Shown: positions 13,862-18,463 of the stretch, piece by piece | Layout: every line of letters starts with the position of its first letter | How positions within the stretch are numbered: position 1 is the first letter of the stretch | NCBI GenBank assembly: GCA_029571425.1 | Contig: JAKPSR010000421.1 | Location: forward strand, 1 to 18,463 | Length of the DNA: 18,463 nt | Source of the DNA: Spirochaetota bacterium | GTDB taxonomy: Bacteria > Spirochaetota > Spirochaetia > Treponematales > Treponemataceae | Direction: 5' to 3' | Made by a program: the position numbers and the translations under genes | The notes under the pieces: generated by a model | What the model saw: the letters and a program-made list of their open reading frames with translations, nothing else | Database searches by the model: none | Told to the model about the DNA's origin: nothing

Positions 13862-16800
13862 TGCGGCCTCAGCGCGAAACGCCGTTCTTCGTTCAGTCTC
13901 CCTGCTCACGCTGGCGTGCGTGGCCGGCTTGTATTACGCGCAGGTCCTTCCCGCATGGGCGAGCGCCGTCTTTGTCTTCCTCGGTCTTTTCCTCGGTTAC
14001 GCGAGCTCTCGAACTCGCTTGCGCCTTTTGCCGCTGCTCCTGTTCCCCCTGCCTGCCTTTGGTTTCTTCGCGGGGGCGATAGCATTATTCCCGCTCGTGG
14101 GCTCGACCGCGCTTGACCGTGCCTATCTTCACCTTCGCGTCGCAAGTCCCGTCGCGTTCGCCGTCGTATGCTGTTGCTACGGCGCGACGATTCTGTATCG
14201 CCGCGTGCGCGCCTGGCGCGCGATCGAGCCAATCGTTTTTCTTGTCTCGTTTGGGCTCGTTTTTTGGTCTCAGGCCGCATACTCGATCACTATTGTACCC
14301 CATCCCATTTATGCCACGCTTCTTGCCATTTATTTTGCCGTAATGCAAATAGCACAGTTCATCCGCCGGCGTAACCGCGCGTTCTTCGCGGGAGCGTTCG
14401 CGGTCTTCGTCGCCCTTTCCTTCATCGCGCTCAAGATACACAGCGCGATGGCCGTTTCGAACAACGGGGGCCTAATCAGGCCAACGCTCCTTCAGTTCGA
14501 TTTTTCGCCGTACCTCTCCCTTAAGGACGAAATCAAGGTAAACGACACCCTTGTGTTGATCCTCCATGCGCGAGAGGAACATGCGCACCAGTTTCTTCGC
14601 CGCCTCTATCTTTCGGGATGGGACCGACAACGCGGCTTCTATGAGCGAAAAGCCCCCGGAGAGACGCCGCCGCCACGGCAACTTCCCTCCGGCGCAGAGC
14701 GCTTCGCCGATCCGGGCTTTAACCTTCGAATCGAGGCCCAACAAGAATACTTTATCGTCAATTTTGACCCAACGACGTTCATCTCCATGGACTATCCCGT
14801 TTCCGTGACGCCGTACCGAATGTGGGACGCAGCCTCGTTTAACGGAGGCTACGCGGCCGTCAGTAAAGTCATGGGCTTTGCCCCGTTCGAGCTTCGGGAC
14901 GCCAAGGCGCCGAGAGGTCTCGCCGGGGAAGGGATATCCCCCGCCGCCCTGTCCTTTTACACCGAGATCGACGAAGCCACCCGCACGCGCCTTGAGCCCA
15001 TCGCACGGGAAGCGACCGCGAGCGCGAAGACCTATTACGACACGGTGGTTGATGCGGTCGCGTTCTTTCGGGACGGAGAGTATCGGTATTCACTCAAGCC
15101 AGGCATCGCACCTGACGGCGATCAACTAGGCTATTTTCTGTTTACTTCAAAAAAAGGGTACTGCACATATTTCGCCTTTTCGCTTTGCCTCGCGTTGCGA
15201 TCGATTGGAATACCGAGTAGGGTCGCGGCGGGGTTCTTTACTCGCCCCGATTCGGGGGCCCTGGGGTACTACCCCGTCCGAGCCAACATGGCCCACGCCT
15301 GGGTCGAGGTTTTCTTTCCTCGTTATGGTTGGGTTTCATTTGATCCAACCACCGACCAGGTAGCGAGCGGCGAGGAGATCCATTTCGCGTCAAACGCGGG
15401 AGGGGATGATTTTACCTCCCTTCTTGAGGAAATCCTCTCAAGGCGCGAGGCCCTCTCGGAACGAGCAAGCAGCGACAAGGAAGAAACCAAGAGCGGACCC
15501 ATAGCCCGCGCATGGCGCGCGATCTTAAGCGCTGTTAAGAGGACGTATCCAGCGCTCATCATGCTCGCCATTGCCGCCACCGTGTTCTTGTCCGTCGCCG
15601 TCGCAGTACGACGCCGCGCCAGAGGGCCTCGGGAACGGGTTATCGAGCTCGCGACGAAAGTGCGCAGCAAGATCAAACGCCGTGGGTATTTCTTCCCAAA
15701 CGATCGATCGCGTGTCGAGTCCCTGAGGCAGATTCCCTTCGAGCCGCTGCAGGAACTACTCGACATCGAGCAACGAGCCCGGTTCGCCCCCGAATTCGGC
15801 GAAATTGATGAATCGCGCGCTAAGGATCTGGCGCGAACGATCTATCGAGAACTACCGGCGAATCACGCTCGTAGAAAGAAGGGCATCGTTTCTGGCAGGT
15901 TTTTTAGCATCACGATCCTCGCCGCGGCTCTCGCCATGCGTTCGACCGAGATCTTTCCGGAAGACTCGTCCACCATGGACGGGTGGGACGATCCGGCCGT
16001 CTCCTCGGTTTTCGCGGACGACGCGGACGCCCTTCACGACGAGGCGCTCCGCGCGATTGAGGCGGAAAACTGGGAACGAACCATCTCCTTGCTTCGTTCG
16101 GCCGAAATTGCGTATCCGAAGGACGGACGCTTCCCCTTTGAGCTCGCGCAGGTATATCTCCACACCGAGCTCTATGATCTTGCGTACGAGCGCTTTCTCC
16201 GCGCGCTTGCCCTCGGCTTTTCTGATCCGGCGATCTTTTTCCGCCTATCCGATACCGCAAGCCTCCTTAATCGCGACGAGGAAGCCCTGACGTATCTCCG
16301 CCGATACCTCGAAGCGATGCCGGACGACAGCTACGCGTGGTCGACCTTCGGGTGGCTTTGCTATAAAACCCGCCGAATCGACGAAGGCATCGAGACACTT
16401 CTCGACGTAATCGGCGAGAGAGGGGCCGACGGGAATATTTACGTGAGCCTCGGAAACCTGTACACCGCCGCGTTTAACTATGCCGAAGCCCGAAGGTATT
16501 ACACCCTCGCCATCGCGTACGCGGAAGAAGAAGAACAGCCGTATCTGGCGTCGATATACTACTACAATCGATCGATTCTCGAAGAGACGTTTTATCGGTT
16601 TGAAAGCGCGTACGAAGATAGCGCCGCGGCGCTTAGGGCAATGCCTCGATCCTCCGCGTACTTGATGCAAGGAGAGCTTGAGCTACGTCGTCTTGATTTC
16701 TCGGCCGCTTTCCAACGATATCTCAAGGCATATTCCCTTGACTCGACGCCGCTCGCGTCTATCGGGATCGCTGATACGCTCTCTCGGGCCGGGTACCCGG

Positions 16801-17726
16801 ACCAAGCGGGCGCGCACATTGAAGCTATACGCCGACAGAAAAACCTTTCATGGATATCGTCCTACGGGACAACGGTCGACCAGTACAAGGCCGACGTGTA
16901 TTCGATCGAACGGGACGTGGAGCGCTTCCGCCTCCGAGCCCTTCGCTATCGGGTTGTCCACAATCTTTCCACATTCTTGAGGGCAACCGCCGAACGAGTG
17001 GGACACGCGGTCAAGGCTTGGTACTTTGACGCCTTGTTCCGCATCCAAAACAAACGCGTCGCGCGCACCTATGAGACAAGCACTCGCGACTTCAACCGTA
17101 AGAACCAACAAGGCCTTTTCGCGAACAGCTATTATTATCTTTCATTCTCCCCTTGGCGACGAGTCTCGGCGCCGTATCTTGCGCGAGCCGAGGCGATGGA
17201 AACCTTGGCCGTCGAGGCCGCGCGACCTTCGTATTATTATGAAAGAGGCCAATTGCTGCGTGACGAACGCTTGCTCGACCGCGCGATCGAAACGCTTAAC
17301 CCCGTATGGGAGCGCCAATATCTTGAGCGCGCCCTCGCCGCGCGCTTGCGGATAACAAAAAAGAGAGAAAGAACGCTTCTGTTTCACTATATCGCGAGCC
17401 TGTATGCGCTCAATCCCGCGGCCTTCATCCATCATGACGCGCCATTCGCGGCAAGCCTTTACGTTTCTGGGGACCGTTCGTCGCGTCGCGTCGCGAAATT
17501 TATCAGGCGCCTGCCGATCATCTTTGATGATGATGCCCCGTTTCGCATCGCGATCGTCGCAGGAACAGACGGGCTCACCCTTTCTCTACAGAACGTAAAC
17601 ACCGGTCGCACAATTTATACACAAGATATCCACAATTCACACAACTCAAGCGCGAGTATTGCACAAGCTATTAACATCTTTTTCGAGCATGTTTTTCAAG
17701 CGCCTGTCGGATTACAGGCGGAATAA
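13845..17726 (+). CDS. TgpA-like membrane transglutaminase fused to a TPR protein
   Basis: A 1293-residue protein. Residues 15-203 hold about seven membrane spans, followed by an extracytoplasmic beta-rich region and the transglutaminase core with catalytic C440 (KKGYCTYFAF), H484 (AHAWVEVFF) and D500 (FDPTTD). A span at about 569-589 leads to an Arg-rich DUF4129-like segment (599-670); this is the TgpA layout. Then R676-G680 (RRKKG) precedes a short hydrophobic stretch (686-698) that looks like a signal peptide inside the protein. TPR-type helical repeats run from about 725 to 1000, followed by an unassigned C-terminal domain. GAGGG 5 bases before the ATG supports the start, 17 bases inside the DUF58 gene. 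The core may be protease- or crosslinking-like; the substrate is unknown. The gene ends in TAA TAA TAA. Confidence 0.9.
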   Translation: MRTTVDAASARNAVLRSVSLLTLACVAGLYYAQVLPAWASAVFVFLGLFLGYASSRTRLRLLPLLLFPLPAFGFFAGAIALFPLVGSTALDRAYLHLRVASPVAFAVVCCCYGATILYRRVRAWRAIEPIVFLVSFGLVFWSQAAYSITIVPHPIYATLLAIYFAVMQIAQFIRRRNRAFFAGAFAVFVALSFIALKIHSAMAVSNNGGLIRPTLLQFDFSPYLSLKDEIKVNDTLVLILHAREEHAHQFLRRLYLSGWDRQRGFYERKAPGETPPPRQLPSGAERFADPGFNLRIEAQQEYFIVNFDPTTFISMDYPVSVTPYRMWDAASFNGGYAAVSKVMGFAPFELRDAKAPRGLAGEGISPAALSFYTEIDEATRTRLEPIAREATASAKTYYDTVVDAVAFFRDGEYRYSLKPGIAPDGDQLGYFLFTSKKGYCTYFAFSLCLALRSIGIPSRVAAGFFTRPDSGALGYYPVRANMAHAWVEVFFPRYGWVSFDPTTDQVASGEEIHFASNAGGDDFTSLLEEILSRREALSERASSDKEETKSGPIARAWRAILSAVKRTYPALIMLAIAATVFLSVAVAVRRRARGPRERVIELATKVRSKIKRRGYFFPNDRSRVESLRQIPFEPLQELLDIEQRARFAPEFGEIDESRAKDLARTIYRELPANHARRKKGIVSGRFFSITILAAALAMRSTEIFPEDSSTMDGWDDPAVSSVFADDADALHDEALRAIEAENWERTISLLRSAEIAYPKDGRFPFELAQVYLHTELYDLAYERFLRALALGFSDPAIFFRLSDTASLLNRDEEALTYLRRYLEAMPDDSYAWSTFGWLCYKTRRIDEGIETLLDVIGERGADGNIYVSLGNLYTAAFNYAEARRYYTLAIAYAEEEEQPYLASIYYYNRSILEETFYRFESAYEDSAAALRAMPRSSAYLMQGELELRRLDFSAAFQRYLKAYSLDSTPLASIGIADTLSRAGYPDQAGAHIEAIRRQKNLSWISSYGTTVDQYKADVYSIERDVERFRLRALRYRVVHNLSTFLRATAERVGHAVKAWYFDALFRIQNKRVARTYETSTRDFNRKNQQGLFANSYYYLSFSPWRRVSAPYLARAEAMETLAVEAARPSYYYERGQLLRDERLLDRAIETLNPVWERQYLERALAARLRITKKRERTLLFHYIASLYALNPAAFIHHDAPFAASLYVSGDRSSRRVAKFIRRLPIIFDDDAPFRIAIVAGTDGLTLSLQNVNTGRTIYTQDIHNSHNSSASIAQAINIFFEHVFQAPVGLQAE

Positions 17727-17731
17727 TAATA

Positions 17732-17761
17732 AAAAGCCCCGGCCGATTGGTCGGGGCTTTT
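17732..17761. terminator. Bidirectional intrinsic terminator
   Basis: A 13-bp stem (arms 17732-17744 and 17749-17761, one G-U pair) with a GATT loop. The outer bases are AAAA/TTTT, so both strands end in a T-run: TTTTCTC on plus and TTTTTATTATTATT on minus. It serves the transglutaminase/TPR operon and the convergent cyclophilin-FKBP gene, and is the clearest terminator in the window. Confidence 0.92.
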
Positions 17762-17796
17762 CTCACAGTGCGCAAAAAAGAGCGTTGTCTTTTTAC

Positions 17797-18463
17797 CTAT
17801 TTCGCGGCAAGTAGCTCAAGTTCAAAGGCGATGTACGCGTCGCCCGGGATTACCCCGTTCACGCCCTTTGATCCATAGGCGAGCTCCGGCGGAATGATGA
17901 TCGTCCGCCGCTCCCCGACTTTCATCTCGAGGACCTGCGAATCAAACCCAGGAACGACCTGTCCGCGGCCCACCTGAAACTCGAGCGGCGCGCGCATATC
18001 AGAATCGTCGAAAACGGTTCCATTCAGCAAGAAGCCTTTATACTTCACCGTGACGGTTTGCCCTGCGCGCAACGCGGCGCCGGAGCCAGGCTTCGTCACC
18101 TCGAAATACACCCCCGAGCCTGCGCGGCTAGCCTTCGGCCAGCGCCGTTCAATGTCGGCAACCGCTTCTTTCTTGGCGGCGTCTCGCCGTCCTTGCTCGC
18201 GCTCCCCGGCGGAGGCAAGCAGGCGGTTGAAATCGGACTGAGTCGCGCCGAACGCCTTGGCCTGCGCGCCGCGCCTGACGATCCTCAAGCTGTCGATCTT
18301 ATCACCGGTTTCGATCGCGTTCACGACGCTCTGCCCGTCAAGCACCTTTCCGAAAATCGTGTGCTTTCCGTCGAGCCATGGGGTTGGGACATGGGTAATG
18401 AAGAATTGGCTTCCGTTGGTACCGGGACCGGCGTTTGCCATCGAGAGGATACCCGGCACGTCA
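17797..18463 (-). CDS. Cyclophilin-FKBP dual-family peptidyl-prolyl isomerase (5' partial)
   Basis: The frame runs off the right edge of the window, so the N-terminus is missing. The first part is the C-terminal half of a cyclophilin: GILSMANAGPGTNGSQFFIT and TPWLDGKHTIFGKV contain the usual active-site Gln, Phe, Trp and His positions. A charged linker of about 70 residues follows. The last about 107 residues are a complete FKBP domain: VTVKYKGFLLNGTVFDDS, the VVPGF loop (Phe where FKBP12 has Trp59), LAYGSKG, GVIPGDAYIAFELELL. Both isomerase families are thus in one chain. Dual-family immunophilins with cyclophilin first (CFBP) are known from Treponema denticola and Flavobacterium. It probably folds proteins in cytoplasm or periplasm; the signal peptide, if any, is outside the window. 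The stop is 35 bases from the terminator. Confidence 0.93.
   Translation of the reverse strand, partial: DVPGILSMANAGPGTNGSQFFITHVPTPWLDGKHTIFGKVLDGQSVVNAIETGDKIDSLRIVRRGAQAKAFGATQSDFNRLLASAGEREQGRRDAAKKEAVADIERRWPKASRAGSGVYFEVTKPGSGAALRAGQTVTVKYKGFLLNGTVFDDSDMRAPLEFQVGRGQVVPGFDSQVLEMKVGERRTIIIPPELAYGSKGVNGVIPGDAYIAFELELLAAK

Noticed and set aside
1..18463. Mobile elements, CRISPR arrays, tRNA or rRNA genes, riboswitches
   Set aside because: No terminal repeats, transposase motifs, regularly spaced repeats or cloverleaf-like sequences seen on reading; gaps between genes are too short for most of these.

Overview
The window reads as chromosomal DNA from a GC-rich bacterium, most likely a spirochaete of the Treponema/Spirochaeta group. 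The strongest hints are a cyclophilin-FKBP fusion, a type known from Treponema denticola, and a transglutaminase protein carrying a long TPR tail behind MoxR and DUF58. This assignment is inference: no rRNA or marker gene lies here. The hybrid-cluster protein is of the type with a CX2CX8CX5C cysteine motif, which suits an anaerobic lifestyle. I see no tRNA, rRNA, CRISPR array, insertion sequence or phage gene. Genes are densely packed and no gap reaches 300 bases.

Left part (1-5060): a yjbQ-like gene (minus) diverges from a 62-residue four-cysteine protein (plus). A minus-strand run follows, in transcription order: a conserved Trp/Arg-rich hypothetical, a SAM methyltransferase, a glyoxalase-family protein, then hcp and a PLP class IV aminotransferase. 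The first three are tightly packed. hcp has its own promoter region, with a palindrome sitting exactly where a CRP/FNR-type class II activator would bind.

Middle (5061-10869): an exported hypothetical and a DTW-domain tRNA-modifying enzyme (plus) converge on a minus-strand operon of sodium:alanine symporter, membrane-anchored alpha/beta hydrolase and exported DUF4139 protein. The symporter diverges from a membrane zinc peptidase of the YugP type; a short palindrome lies between the two -10 boxes.

Right part (10870-18463): after the zinc peptidase comes a tightly coupled plus-strand operon, moxR - DUF58 - transglutaminase/TPR. moxR appears to be transcribed from an extended -10 promoter only about 3 nt before its ATG, so it may be leaderless. 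The 1293-residue third protein joins a TgpA-like membrane transglutaminase to an exported TPR protein, with what looks like a buried signal peptide at the joint. In other bacteria MoxR ATPases, DUF58 proteins and transglutaminase membrane proteins form envelope-related modules, and the same is inferred here. A bidirectional terminator separates this operon from the convergent cyclophilin-FKBP gene, whose 5' end lies outside the window.
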